The position numbers were made by a program, and so were the translations under genes. From assembly GCA_944385895.1 (NCBI GenBank), contig CALWYZ010000017.1, positions 1-47,703 on the forward strand: a stretch of 47,703 nt of DNA, read 5' to 3'. Each line of letters opens with the position of its first letter. Position 1 is the stretch's first letter. This document shows positions 1 through 7,880 of the stretch, piece by piece. Origin of the DNA: an uncultured Clostridia bacterium (GTDB lineage: Bacteria > Bacillota > Clostridia > Oscillospirales > QAKW01). The notes below the pieces were generated by a model. It ran no database searches. It was not told the origin of the DNA and worked only from the letters and a program-made list of their open reading frames with translations.

Positions 1-72
1 ACCCGGATGGGGCTCGAACCCACGACCTCTAGCGTGACAGGCTAGCGTTCTAACCAACTGAACTACCGGGCC
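1..72 (-). tRNA. tRNA-Asp (GTC), 3' end cut by window edge
   Basis: The reverse complement reads as a complete cloverleaf apart from the last acceptor bases: acceptor GGCCCGG, D arm AGTTCAGTTGGTTAGA, anticodon loop CCTGTCACG with anticodon GTC, T arm GTGGGTTCGAGCCC, and a 3' acceptor half CCGGGT running off the window start. The GTC anticodon decodes Asp. The final acceptor base, the discriminator and any CCA lie outside the window. Confidence 0.95.
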
Positions 73-137
73 ATTATATTGGCAACGTGTTTAGTTTACT
101 ATAAATATATTTTAAAGTCAATAGTTTTTTTTAAATT

Positions 138-878
138 CTATTTATTTATTTTCATTACAAAGCTGATTCTTTCTGTTTTATCTGTAACAGGCATATCCGT
201 ATAATTATCATCGATTTTTAAAATTTCAAATGAGTACCTGCTTGCTAAGTCACGAATATAGTCAATGCTGTAAAAGCGCTGCTTTTGCACGCAGTCGCTT
301 CTAACATATCTGCCGTCTTTACTCTTTTCAAAATAAGTCAAATCATGCCAGCAAATATCAGTTTTAAAATCATAACTGCATTGCCAACAGCAAAATACGT
401 CTTTAGTCTGATAAACATAACAGTTGTCATTTAAAATATTTTTAAATTTATATTCTGAGTTAATATCAAAAATAAACAAACCGTCGTAATTTAGATAGTT
501 TTTTACAAGAGCAAACAGACTGCAAAGATCTTTTTTATATATCAAGTAATTTATACTGTCCAATGTTGAATATATAACATCGACCGTGCCATAAAGTTCA
601 AATTCAGATATATTTTGATTTAGCAGCAACACATCGTTTATATTGCTGCGTTCCAGTTTTTCGCGTGCATTTATAAGCATATCCTCATCAGAATCAATAC
701 CTATCATATCATAGCCGGATTTTGCAAGTCTCAGCGTTACATTAGCAGTTCCGCATCCAAGATCACAAACAAGCTCAGAATCAGGCTTTAACATCTGAAT
801 TTGCTTATCTATATAATCTGAGATAGTATCATAATCCGCACCGACAAACAAGTCGTAATATTTTGAAAAGTTATTCAT
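138..878 (-). CDS. class I SAM-dependent methyltransferase, substrate unknown
   Basis: This 246-residue protein has a Rossmann methyltransferase fold. Motif I is VCDLGCGTANVTL (residues 37-49), followed by GIDSD (60-64), whose acidic residue would bind the SAM ribose, and the motif IV-like stretch DVIYSTLDSINYL near 101-113. No substrate-specific domain is recognisable. The ATG directly follows the stop of the Gx transporter gene, with GAGG inside that gene as the ribosome binding site, so it is the last gene of the rplU-obgE run. It could act on a small molecule or on RNA; the sequence does not decide. Confidence 0.85.
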   Translation of the reverse strand: MNNFSKYYDLFVGADYDTISDYIDKQIQMLKPDSELVCDLGCGTANVTLRLAKSGYDMIGIDSDEDMLINAREKLERSNINDVLLLNQNISEFELYGTVDVIYSTLDSINYLIYKKDLCSLFALVKNYLNYDGLFIFDINSEYKFKNILNDNCYVYQTKDVFCCWQCSYDFKTDICWHDLTYFEKSKDGRYVRSDCVQKQRFYSIDYIRDLASRYSFEILKIDDNYTDMPVTDKTERISFVMKINK

Positions 879-1370
879 TCAGACCTCAATCCGTTCAACT
901 AATATTTGAGTCAAAAATCCGGTTAACAATCCCGTAAATACTGAGATAAGCAGCAGCACCGGAAGATAACCAAAGATATATCCGCTGCCCAGCATTACCG
1001 AGGCGGCAAGTATTTGCCCAAAGCTATGCAGTGCAGCGCCGGCCACGGATATACCGCAAATTGAAAACAGTTTTTTAAAGTTCAGCAGTACAAACATTAC
1101 CAAAAGAGCCAGAAAACCGCCGGTAAGTGAAAATATAATCGAAGACAGGCCGGAAAATAAAATTCCCACAGTCACGCTCTTTATAATCATAACAGATGCA
1201 GCATAAAAAAACCCTATTTTTATTAATACAAATAAAATAACGCAGTTTGCCAACCCCAACTTAATACCGGGAACAGGTACTACAGCCTGTAAAGGTATAA
1301 ACCTTTCCAAGGTTGATACTATTATTGCAAGAGCAGCAAATACACCGCATTTCGCAGTTTTAGCAATCAT
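879..1370 (-). CDS. Gx transporter family membrane protein
   Basis: A 163-residue, almost entirely hydrophobic protein with about five membrane segments. It matches the family once labelled heptaprenyl diphosphate synthase component I and now treated as a Gx (ECF S-component-like) transporter. Family features are the N-terminal AALAIIVSTLERFIP, the PGIKLGLAN segment (about 35-43), and Gly/Ala-rich helices. In Clostridia it typically sits beside a NusG domain II protein, as here. Its start overlaps the upstream stop by four bases (ATGA). The substrate is unknown; the synthase name should not be taken as function. Confidence 0.8.
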   Translation of the reverse strand: MIAKTAKCGVFAALAIIVSTLERFIPLQAVVPVPGIKLGLANCVILFVLIKIGFFYAASVMIIKSVTVGILFSGLSSIIFSLTGGFLALLVMFVLLNFKKLFSICGISVAGAALHSFGQILAASVMLGSGYIFGYLPVLLLISVFTGLLTGFLTQILVERIEV

Positions 1371-1723
1371 CCGGATATCACATCCGTTTCCTTATTATCG
1401 GTAAATACACGTATTACAACTTTATTAGGCAAACAACAAATAGTCTGACCGGATTTTGAAATTTTTCCGCTATAAACGCATACCCTATCCGGGCAGTCAG
1501 CATCGCGGACTAAAATACTTCCGTTTTTGACTGTAATTATATTGACATAATCATTTTCAAAAACAAATTCGGTATCTACTGAAAGATCAAATGTTTTAAC
1601 AGGCTTACCATCACAGTACAAAACGGCTCTGTCTCCTGCCTGTTTTGCGGGCATAAGCATTATGACCGCGCAGATAATAACTGCTGCTATTATAGAATAA
1701 TCTCCGATTTTTAATTTTATCAT
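1367..1723 (-). CDS. NusG domain II-containing membrane-anchored protein
   Basis: 118 residues: one N-terminal membrane segment (about 10-25) followed by a small beta domain of the NusG_II family. Visible family hallmarks are the CPDRVC motif (77-82) and the CCLPN segment (96-100) before a final beta strand; the four cysteines may be redox-active or bind metal. It is not transcription factor NusG itself. It overlaps obgE upstream (ATGA) and the Gx transporter downstream, so the three genes are translationally coupled. Function is unproven. Confidence 0.8.
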   Translation of the reverse strand: MIKLKIGDYSIIAAVIICAVIMLMPAKQAGDRAVLYCDGKPVKTFDLSVDTEFVFENDYVNIITVKNGSILVRDADCPDRVCVYSGKISKSGQTICCLPNKVVIRVFTDNKETDVISG

Positions 1724-2994
1724 TTTAAAAATTCAAATTCAAAATCATAAATATTGACAGTATCGCCTTCTTTAATACCCATTTGTTCAAGTCTGTCAAT
1801 TATACCGCTGTTTCTTAATACGCGCTGAAAATAATTCATTGATTCAAAATCATTATAATTTATGCCAGACATTATTTTTGGCAGCCATTCGGCTTCTACA
1901 TAATAAATTCCATCATGTACATTGACGCTGAAATCCTGAGCAGTCTTTTTAACTGGCTGTTCGTTTATTGTTATTTCCGGATCATATATTAATGTATCGG
2001 GAAGATTATCAAGCATTTCTACAGTTTTGGCTATAACTTCTTTTATACCGTTTTTGGATGCTGCAGAAATAAGAAAAAATGGGTAACCGAGTTTTGTTAC
2101 ATAATCCTTGAATTTTTCTATAGCATTCATATCGTATGCAATATCACATTTGTTGCCTACAACTATTTGCGGTAATGATGAAAGTCTGTCAGAATGTTTT
2201 TTTAGTTCTGAGTTTATAGCCTTAAAATCAGCTATAGGATCTCTGCCCTCACTTGATGAAATATCAACTACATGTATAATAAGTCTGCAGCGATCAACAT
2301 GGCGCAAAAAAGAAGTGCCCAATCCCACTCCAGACGATGCACCCTCAATAAGACCGGGAATATCGGCAAGCACAAAATCTTTGTCTTCAAAAGCATGTAC
2401 TACTCCAAGGTTAGGGACAAGCGTTGTAAAATGGTAGTTAGCTATTTTGGGCTTTGCTGATGAAACAACAGATAAAAAAGTGGATTTCCCAACATTCGGA
2501 AAACCGACAAGACCAACATCAGCTATTAGTTTAAGTTCAAGCTGAACCATTCTTTGCTCTCCTGGCTCTCCAGGCTTTGCAAAACGTGGTATTTGACGAG
2601 TCGGAGTGGCAAAGTGCTGATTTCCCCATCCGCCTCTGCCGCCCTTGGCTGCAATAAAATTTTGACCGTCAGACATGTCTTTGATTATAAGGCCGCTTTG
2701 AGCGTCTTTAATCAGCGTACCTAACGGAACCTTAATTATAAGATCTTCGGCATTTGCGCCTGAACATTTATTTTTGCCGCCGTTTTCGCCGTCTTTTGCA
2801 ACATATTTTCTTTTATAGCGAAAATCCATAAGCGTATTCATGTTTTTATCAGCGACAAAAACTATATTTCCGCCTCTGCCGCCGTCACCGCCGTCCGGAC
2901 CGCCTGCCGCAACATACTTTTCTCGGTGAAACGCAACAGCGCCGTCGCCTCCGTCACCGGCTTTAATATAAATTTTAGCGATATCTATAAACAA
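1720..2994 (-). CDS. obgE: ribosome-assembly GTPase Obg
   Basis: Obg binds the 50S subunit and couples GTP hydrolysis to late ribosome assembly and stress signalling. The glycine-rich Obg fold covers the first ~158 residues (AGDGGDGAVAFHREK, GGPDGGDGGRGG). The G domain has GFPNVGKS (164-171), a DIPG switch II and an NKCD G4 motif, and a C-terminal OCT domain follows. I place the start at TTG 2994, giving 424 residues, because AGGAGA lies 6 bases upstream and the protein then begins L/M-F-I-D-I-A-K-I-Y like other Obg proteins. An in-frame ATG at 3027 falls inside the rpmA terminator hairpin and would add 11 foreign residues. Confidence 0.95.
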   Translation of the reverse strand: MFIDIAKIYIKAGDGGDGAVAFHREKYVAAGGPDGGDGGRGGNIVFVADKNMNTLMDFRYKRKYVAKDGENGGKNKCSGANAEDLIIKVPLGTLIKDAQSGLIIKDMSDGQNFIAAKGGRGGWGNQHFATPTRQIPRFAKPGEPGEQRMVQLELKLIADVGLVGFPNVGKSTFLSVVSSAKPKIANYHFTTLVPNLGVVHAFEDKDFVLADIPGLIEGASSGVGLGTSFLRHVDRCRLIIHVVDISSSEGRDPIADFKAINSELKKHSDRLSSLPQIVVGNKCDIAYDMNAIEKFKDYVTKLGYPFFLISAASKNGIKEVIAKTVEMLDNLPDTLIYDPEITINEQPVKKTAQDFSVNVHDGIYYVEAEWLPKIMSGINYNDFESMNYFQRVLRNSGIIDRLEQMGIKEGDTVNIYDFEFEFLK

Positions 2995-3007
2995 TTTTGA
3001 TCTCCTA

Positions 3008-3035
3008 TAAAAAAGCCCCGGAAACATCCGGGGCT
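3008..3035 (-). terminator. terminator/attenuator between rpmA and obgE
   Basis: On the minus strand a perfect 9-bp stem (AGCCCCGGA / TCCGGGGCT) with loop TGTT is followed at once by six T residues. It lies just after the rpmA stop and just before the obgE ribosome binding site, so it would end or reduce transcription from the ribosomal protein genes into obgE. Confidence 0.9.
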
Positions 3036-3043
3036 GATTATTT

Positions 3044-3328
3044 TTACTGCTCTACTGAATATACTGAAACCTTTTTTCTGTCCTTACCCATCCGCTCAAA
3101 TTTAACCTTACCGTCAATAAGAGCAAAAAGCGAATCGTTTGAGCCTCTGCCTACATTAGTGCCGGGATGTATTTTTGTGCCTCTCTGAGTAACAAGAATG
3201 TTACCTGCAAGAACAAACTGCCCGTCTGCTCTTTTAACGCCAAGGCGTTTTGACTCGGAATCTCTGCCGTTTTTGGTAGAGCCCATTCCTTTTTTATGTG
3301 CAAAAAACTGAATGTTAAATTTAACCAT
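3044..3328 (-). CDS. rpmA: 50S ribosomal protein L27 with cleavable N-terminal extension
   Basis: A 94-residue L27 of the large-subunit peptidyl-transferase region. The N-terminus [17 protein letters not shown] contains the Firmicutes extension ending in FFA, which the protease Prp removes so that mature L27 starts HKKGMGS; uncleaved L27 would reach into the active site. Conserved blocks include [17 protein letters not shown] and [14 protein letters not shown]. The prp gene lies immediately upstream in the same operon, so protease and substrate are made together. The ribosome binding site GGAGGT precedes the ATG. Confidence 0.97.
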   Translation of the reverse strand: MVKFNIQFFAHKKGMGSTKNGRDSESKRLGVKRADGQFVLAGNILVTQRGTKIHPGTNVGRGSNDSLFALIDGKVKFERMGKDRKKVSVYSVEQ

Positions 3329-3333
3329 TTTAT

Positions 3334-3654
3334 TTACACCTCCGTAAAATCAATCTTAAAATAATCAGGATACTGGTCTGAAACACTTTCACAAAAGCGC
3401 TTCAATGTATCAAGCTGTCTGTCTGCCTCGGAAAACTCGGTATTACAGCGAAGTGTGATTGATGTATTTTCATCATCTACCGAAAGCTTAACTTGATCTT
3501 TAAAATAAGCAGTCAGATAATCTGCAGTCAATTCAACTGCAGCAGAAACCGCAGCGCACACAATATCATAGCCTGACTCGGCATATCCTGTGTGACCGTT
3601 ACAGCAAAAACCAAGATAATGTCCTTTGCTTTTAAAAAAAATCAAATTAGTCAT
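3334..3654 (-). CDS. prp: ribosomal-processing cysteine protease Prp
   Basis: A 106-residue protease that cleaves the N-terminal extension of ribosomal protein L27. The family signature [19 protein letters not shown] is complete: the His of GHTGYA (about residue 20) and the Cys of DIVCAAVS (about 33) form the catalytic dyad. It sits between rplU and rpmA, as in Staphylococcus and most Clostridia. Its ATG overlaps the rplU stop by one base (TAATG), indicating translational coupling, and its substrate is the next gene. Confidence 0.93.
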   Translation of the reverse strand: MTNLIFFKSKGHYLGFCCNGHTGYAESGYDIVCAAVSAAVELTADYLTAYFKDQVKLSVDDENTSITLRCNTEFSEADRQLDTLKRFCESVSDQYPDYFKIDFTEV

Positions 3655-3965
3655 TATGCCTTTATTGCGGTTATCTGAACCTTAGTATAAGGCTGCCTGT
3701 GTCCTTGCTTTCTTCTGTAATTTTTCTTAGGCTTCATCTTGTAAACAATAATCTTCTTAGCCTTGCCGGTCTTTACAACATTTGCCTCAACTGTTGCTCC
3801 GTCAACATACGGAGTACCGACTTTAATTCCATCATCTGTGCTGACAGCAACCACCTTGTCAAATACAAACTGAGAATCGTTATCAGCATTGATCTTTTCA
3901 ATAAAAATGACGTCACCGTCCTGGACCTTGTACTGTTTACCGCCTGTTTCAATAATTGCGTACAC
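3654..3965 (-). CDS. rplU: 50S ribosomal protein L21
   Basis: L21 binds 23S rRNA in the large subunit. The conserved start [14 protein letters not shown] and the basic C-terminal part [20 protein letters not shown] are both present. I choose GTG 3965, giving 103 residues that begin MYAIIETGG, with GAGGTG about 7 bases upstream. A longer in-frame GTG at 3980 would destroy that ribosome binding site and add five unrelated residues. First gene of the rplU-prp-rpmA-obgE operon, behind a strong promoter and a structured leader. Confidence 0.95.
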   Translation of the reverse strand: MYAIIETGGKQYKVQDGDVIFIEKINADNDSQFVFDKVVAVSTDDGIKVGTPYVDGATVEANVVKTGKAKKIIVYKMKPKKNYRRKQGHRQPYTKVQITAIKA

Positions 3966-4045
3966 TACAAAGCACCTCACTTTCTTTAAGAAAACTCGCT
4001 ATGGCAGGTAACTGAAAGTTTTTAAAACCCGACATAAGCGGCCAA
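3966..4045 (-). promoter_or_regulatory. structured leader of the rplU operon (L21 leader type)
   Basis: Between the promoter and rplU the minus strand forms a long-range stem: CGCTTATGTCGGG (4040-4028) pairs with CCTGCCATAGCG (4008-3997) with one bulge and one mismatch. A Firmicutes L21 leader is known to control this operon, presumably by binding L21. Position and size fit that element. I have not matched the Rfam consensus, so assignment to that family is inference. Confidence 0.6.
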
Positions 4046-4050
4046 GTATG

Positions 4051-4080
4051 ATTATAACACAGCAAATGCGTATAAGTCAA
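4051..4080 (-). promoter_or_regulatory. promoter of the rplU-prp-rpmA-obgE operon
   Basis: Near-consensus sigma-A promoter on the minus strand: -35 TTGACT (4080-4075), 18-base spacer, -10 TATAAT (4056-4051). Transcription would begin near 4044, at the top of the leader. Confidence 0.85.
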
Positions 4081-4106
4081 TAATTTTTATTATTTAATTT
4101 AAAATA

Positions 4107-5789
4107 TTATTTTGTGCTTTTTATAAGTTCGTCAGCTGTCTTAAGCAGTTGTTCAGTTATGTCTACCCCGCCCATAATCCTTGCAATTTCTTCACGTCGC
4201 TGGCTATCAGAAAGCTGATATACACTTGAACGTGTCAGTGAATTTTTTGTTGTTTTTATAACCTTATAATGATGATCAGCCATTGCCGCTATCTGAGCAA
4301 GATGAGTTATACAAAACACCTGTCTATTGTCTGCAAAACTTTTAAGCTTACGACCGATTTTCTGAGCAGTACTGCCGGAAACGCCAGTATCAATCTCATC
4401 GTATATTACAGCTGAGCTATCAAACTTGTCATCGTTGAGTGTGCTTTTTATGCAAAGCATTATTCTTGAAAGCTCACCGCCTGAGGCTATTTTTGAAAGT
4501 GGTTTTAATTGTGAGCCTTCATTGGCAGAAAGCAAAAATTCGACACTGTCATATCCGTTGGCTGTATATTTATTTCCGCCTCTGTCGTTCATATTGCGCG
4601 TAATGGATACTTTAAATTTAACCTGAGGCATGTCCAGTTCTCTAAGCTGTGAGCAAATTGTACTTGACAATTTTCCAGCAGCTTTCAACCGGTGCTGGGA
4701 CAAATCGTGTGCCATTAATTCCAAAACAGACAAAGAAGATCTGTATTTTTGTTGTGTTTTTTCAATCTCAATATCATTATACTCCAGCTCTGCCAGCTCA
4801 TTTTTAAATTTATCCAATGATGCGACAGCATTTTCTTCGCTCTTATATCTACTAATTATACGTTCAAGGGTATACATTCTGTCTTCTATATATTCAGGTG
4901 TATATCCGCTTTGCTCCTGCTCTGACAACAGGCCCTCAACATCGGCACAAACATCATCTAATTCGGCTTTAATGTTTTCAATTTTTAAAAGCGTTTCTGA
5001 AATTTTGGCATATACATCCTTTATGCCGGCAAGCTCATTAACAACAGCAGCTATGTTGTCTGTGATACAGCCCTCATCACCGCTTAGCAAGCGATCACAG
5101 TTATAAAGACATTTAGATATAGCTGCACTGTTTAAAGCTGCATCTCTTGCGTTTTTTAAAGTATTATACTCTCCCGGCTTTATATTTGCGTTTTCCAGCT
5201 CGTTTATTTTAAAATTAAGCGCTGCTCCAAGATCTTCTTTTTTGTTTTTTATTTCAATAAGTCTGTCTAATTTTTTTCTTATTTTCTTAACAGATTCATA
5301 TTGATCACGGTATTTTTCAAGCAAATCACGACTATTTGCGAATTCATCAAGGTACTCAATATGTGAAGATGGATCAAGTATTTTTGAGCCGTCATGCTGA
5401 CCGTGAATATTGACAAGCAATCTTGATATATTTTTTAATGTCGATGAGGTTACAGATACTCCGTTTATTTTAGCTATACCTCTGCCATCAGTTCCGATTT
5501 TACGGGTCACAATTATATTGTTATCATCATCGGGAAAAACGCCCTGATCCGAAAAGGCCTTGAGCTGTTGATTGGTAAACCGGGTAAAAACCGCACTAAC
5601 CATAGCTGTATCACCGAAAGGACCTATCAAATCTTTTGAACTTTTGGCACCGGTCAATAATCCGATTGAATCAATAATTATGCTTTTACCTGCACCCGTC
5701 TCACCGGTAAGTACATTAAACCCCACGGAAAAATCTATATCGATTTTTTCAATTATTGCAATATTTTCAATATGCAAATTAAGAAGCAT
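4107..5789 (-). CDS. recN: DNA repair protein RecN
   Basis: RecN is an SMC-like ATPase that holds DNA ends during double-strand break repair. This 560-residue protein is of normal length. It has the N-terminal half of an ABC ATPase with Walker A GETGAGKS (29-36), a central helical coiled-coil section (about 150-370), and the C-terminal half with the signature region GGELSRIML, Walker B VIYDEIDTGVSG and a CITHLAQIA motif. It is last in the xse-isp-dxs-tlyA-nadK-argR-recN run, the usual Clostridia order, 10 bases after argR. Confidence 0.95.
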   Translation of the reverse strand: MLLNLHIENIAIIEKIDIDFSVGFNVLTGETGAGKSIIIDSIGLLTGAKSSKDLIGPFGDTAMVSAVFTRFTNQQLKAFSDQGVFPDDDNNIIVTRKIGTDGRGIAKINGVSVTSSTLKNISRLLVNIHGQHDGSKILDPSSHIEYLDEFANSRDLLEKYRDQYESVKKIRKKLDRLIEIKNKKEDLGAALNFKINELENANIKPGEYNTLKNARDAALNSAAISKCLYNCDRLLSGDEGCITDNIAAVVNELAGIKDVYAKISETLLKIENIKAELDDVCADVEGLLSEQEQSGYTPEYIEDRMYTLERIISRYKSEENAVASLDKFKNELAELEYNDIEIEKTQQKYRSSLSVLELMAHDLSQHRLKAAGKLSSTICSQLRELDMPQVKFKVSITRNMNDRGGNKYTANGYDSVEFLLSANEGSQLKPLSKIASGGELSRIMLCIKSTLNDDKFDSSAVIYDEIDTGVSGSTAQKIGRKLKSFADNRQVFCITHLAQIAAMADHHYKVIKTTKNSLTRSSVYQLSDSQRREEIARIMGGVDITEQLLKTADELIKSTK

Positions 5790-5799
5790 CGTTTATGCC

Positions 5800-6237
5800 C
5801 TACCCAATTCTGTCTACTATATTTTCTCGTATCTGTGAAGCTGCTGTATTGTCTGTGGCAGCTATAAAGATCGTATCATCACCTGCAAGGGTTCCGACAA
5901 GACCATGTAATTCAAGACTGTCAATGTATACACAAATAGCGTTTGCCATTCCTGCCTTACATTTAATTACAACAAGATTTTGTGCCGATTTGACCATCAG
6001 AACCGAATTTTTCAAAATAAGGCTGTGATCGTTTGAATCTGCATGTTTTTTTAGAACATATTTATTTATTCCGTCTTCAAATGATTTTATCAGTCCCAGC
6101 TTTTTTATGTCTCGTGAAACAGTTGCCTGAGTGACATTGTATCCGTCTTTGTTCAGTATTTCAACAAGCTTATCCTGAGTAGTTATATCAAATTCCAGAA
6201 CAAGTTCCTTTATACGAGCAAGTCTTTCTTTTTTCAT
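5800..6237 (-). CDS. argR: arginine repressor ArgR
   Basis: ArgR senses L-arginine and controls arginine synthesis and breakdown genes as a hexamer. The 145 residues divide into an N-terminal winged helix (about 1-70; NVTQATVSRDIKKLG is the recognition-helix region) and a C-terminal arginine-binding oligomerisation domain with GTLAGDDTIFIA. Length and motifs are normal. Its ATG overlaps the nadK stop (ATGA), in the standard nadK-argR-recN arrangement. Confidence 0.94.
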   Translation of the reverse strand: MKKERLARIKELVLEFDITTQDKLVEILNKDGYNVTQATVSRDIKKLGLIKSFEDGINKYVLKKHADSNDHSLILKNSVLMVKSAQNLVVIKCKAGMANAICVYIDSLELHGLVGTLAGDDTIFIAATDNTAASQIRENIVDRIG

Positions 6238-7100
6238 TTGCGTTTACCCCTGGTACTAAATTTATTTTTAAGGACAGTATAAAAATCACAATCGGACAAC
6301 TGAACAAGACGCAGGTATTTGTCGTTTTTTCTTATTATTATCCTGTCCTCGTTCTGGATATAAAAAACATGCCTTCCGTCCACACTTATAAGTGAATTTA
6401 TGTTTTTAGATGAATTAGCTCTGCATTCCAATTTTTTATCTGCATTGAAAACAAGAGAGTGGGATGACAGCGTGTGAGGAGATATTGCCGAAACAAGTAT
6501 AGCTTCCATGGTAGGATCCATTATAGGTCCTCCCACACTTAAAGAGTATGCAGATGAGCCGGTAGGAGTTGAAAAAATAAGTCCGTCGCAGAAATAGTCG
6601 GCGATTATTCCGCTTTCGCCGTATAAATCTATACTTATCGGCTTAAGAACAGCGCTGCGCGTAACAACAACATCATTCAGTGCACTGTATTCATATATTT
6701 TTCTGTTGCCGCGGTAGACAGAAGCACTGAGCATCATCCTGTGCTGAAATGATAAATTTCCTGCAAGAATATTCGGGATTCGGTCAATCTCCGACTTATC
6801 GATCTGCGCAAGATAACCGAGTGTGCCTAAATTTACTCCAAGCAATGCAACATCGTATCTTACCGCCAAATCCGCAACATTTAAAAAAGTACCGTCCCCG
6901 CCCAGCGTGATAACCATTGAGCAGGTCTTAAACATTTCCTCAAGCGTCGTAAATATGTAATCGCTGCCTTGAAAAAAATTTGTATATTCTTTTGTCATGA
7001 CAGGACAAAATCCGCTGCCGTATACAATCTCGGCAACACGCTTAAAATATTTAAATTTATAATCTTTTTTGTTATTGACAATTATACCTATATTTTTCAT
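6234..7100 (-). CDS. nadK: NAD kinase
   Basis: Phosphorylates NAD to NADP using ATP or polyphosphate in the cytoplasm. The 288-residue protein shows the diagnostic GGDGTFLN (67-74) and the glycine/serine-rich FSTPTGSSAYSLSVGGPI (about 182-199), which together bind NAD and the phosphate donor. Length is typical for bacterial NadK. It overlaps tlyA upstream and argR downstream by four bases each, so the three are translated as a coupled set. Confidence 0.95.
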   Translation of the reverse strand: MKNIGIIVNNKKDYKFKYFKRVAEIVYGSGFCPVMTKEYTNFFQGSDYIFTTLEEMFKTCSMVITLGGDGTFLNVADLAVRYDVALLGVNLGTLGYLAQIDKSEIDRIPNILAGNLSFQHRMMLSASVYRGNRKIYEYSALNDVVVTRSAVLKPISIDLYGESGIIADYFCDGLIFSTPTGSSAYSLSVGGPIMDPTMEAILVSAISPHTLSSHSLVFNADKKLECRANSSKNINSLISVDGRHVFYIQNEDRIIIRKNDKYLRLVQLSDCDFYTVLKNKFSTRGKRK

Positions 7101-7879
7101 TTTGCGTCAGCCACTCTGCTTTCAATAATTTTATGTGAAAACGCTCCCTGAGGTTTTGATTTTATCATATACAGCAGATATTCTTTGTTGCCGTTTTCGC
7201 CTGCAAGCTTTGAAAAGCAGACATCCTTTACATCAAAGCCCACAGAATATGCCGCATCGGAAATACTGCATATTGCTCTGCAATGTAACCGGGGATCTTT
7301 AACGACACCATTTTTTCCTACATTTGCCGGACCTACTTCAAACTGAGGTTTTACCAGACAGATAAATTGACCTAAAGGTCTTAACGTTCTGTATACCGCA
7401 GGAAGTATGTGAGTCAGTGAAATAAAAGACAGATCGCATGTAATAATATCTATCTGCTCGCAAAACATGCTTTTTTCAATATTTCTCGCATCGGTCTTTT
7501 CCAAATTGACAACTCTTATATCGTTTTTTATGCTGTCATGAAGCTGGTTTGTACCTATGTCAATAGCATATATCTTTTTTACGCCTTTTTCAAGCATTAT
7601 CTGACAAAATCCGCCGGTTGAAGCGCCAAGGTCAATAACTGTTTTGCCTTTAAAGTCCAAATCAAAGCTTTCTATTGCAGTCATTAGCTTTTTGGCAGAC
7701 CTGGCAACATATTGCTGCAGATTCTGTTCAATGGTGACAATATCGTCCGGCTTTACATTATATGATGCTTTATAAATCGTTATATTATTAATTCGGATCT
7801 TGCCTTCTGCAATTATTTCAGACGCCTTATTTCTGCTCATGCAGTATTTATTTTCAACCAAATAAACATCAAGTCGCAT
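7097..7879 (-). CDS. tlyA: TlyA family rRNA 2'-O-methyltransferase / hemolysin-like protein
   Basis: 260 residues: an N-terminal S4 RNA-binding domain (about 1-60, RLDVYLVENKYCMSRNKASE) followed by an FtsJ-type methyltransferase with motif I DLGASTGGF (about 84-92), DIGTNQL and the VKPQFEVG segment. In mycobacteria TlyA methylates ribose positions in 16S and 23S rRNA; the Clostridia members are presumed rRNA methyltransferases, without direct proof here. It lies between dxs and nadK, its usual place. Confidence 0.9.
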   Translation of the reverse strand: MRLDVYLVENKYCMSRNKASEIIAEGKIRINNITIYKASYNVKPDDIVTIEQNLQQYVARSAKKLMTAIESFDLDFKGKTVIDLGASTGGFCQIMLEKGVKKIYAIDIGTNQLHDSIKNDIRVVNLEKTDARNIEKSMFCEQIDIITCDLSFISLTHILPAVYRTLRPLGQFICLVKPQFEVGPANVGKNGVVKDPRLHCRAICSISDAAYSVGFDVKDVCFSKLAGENGNKEYLLYMIKSKPQGAFSHKIIESRVADAK

Positions 7880-7880
7880 A

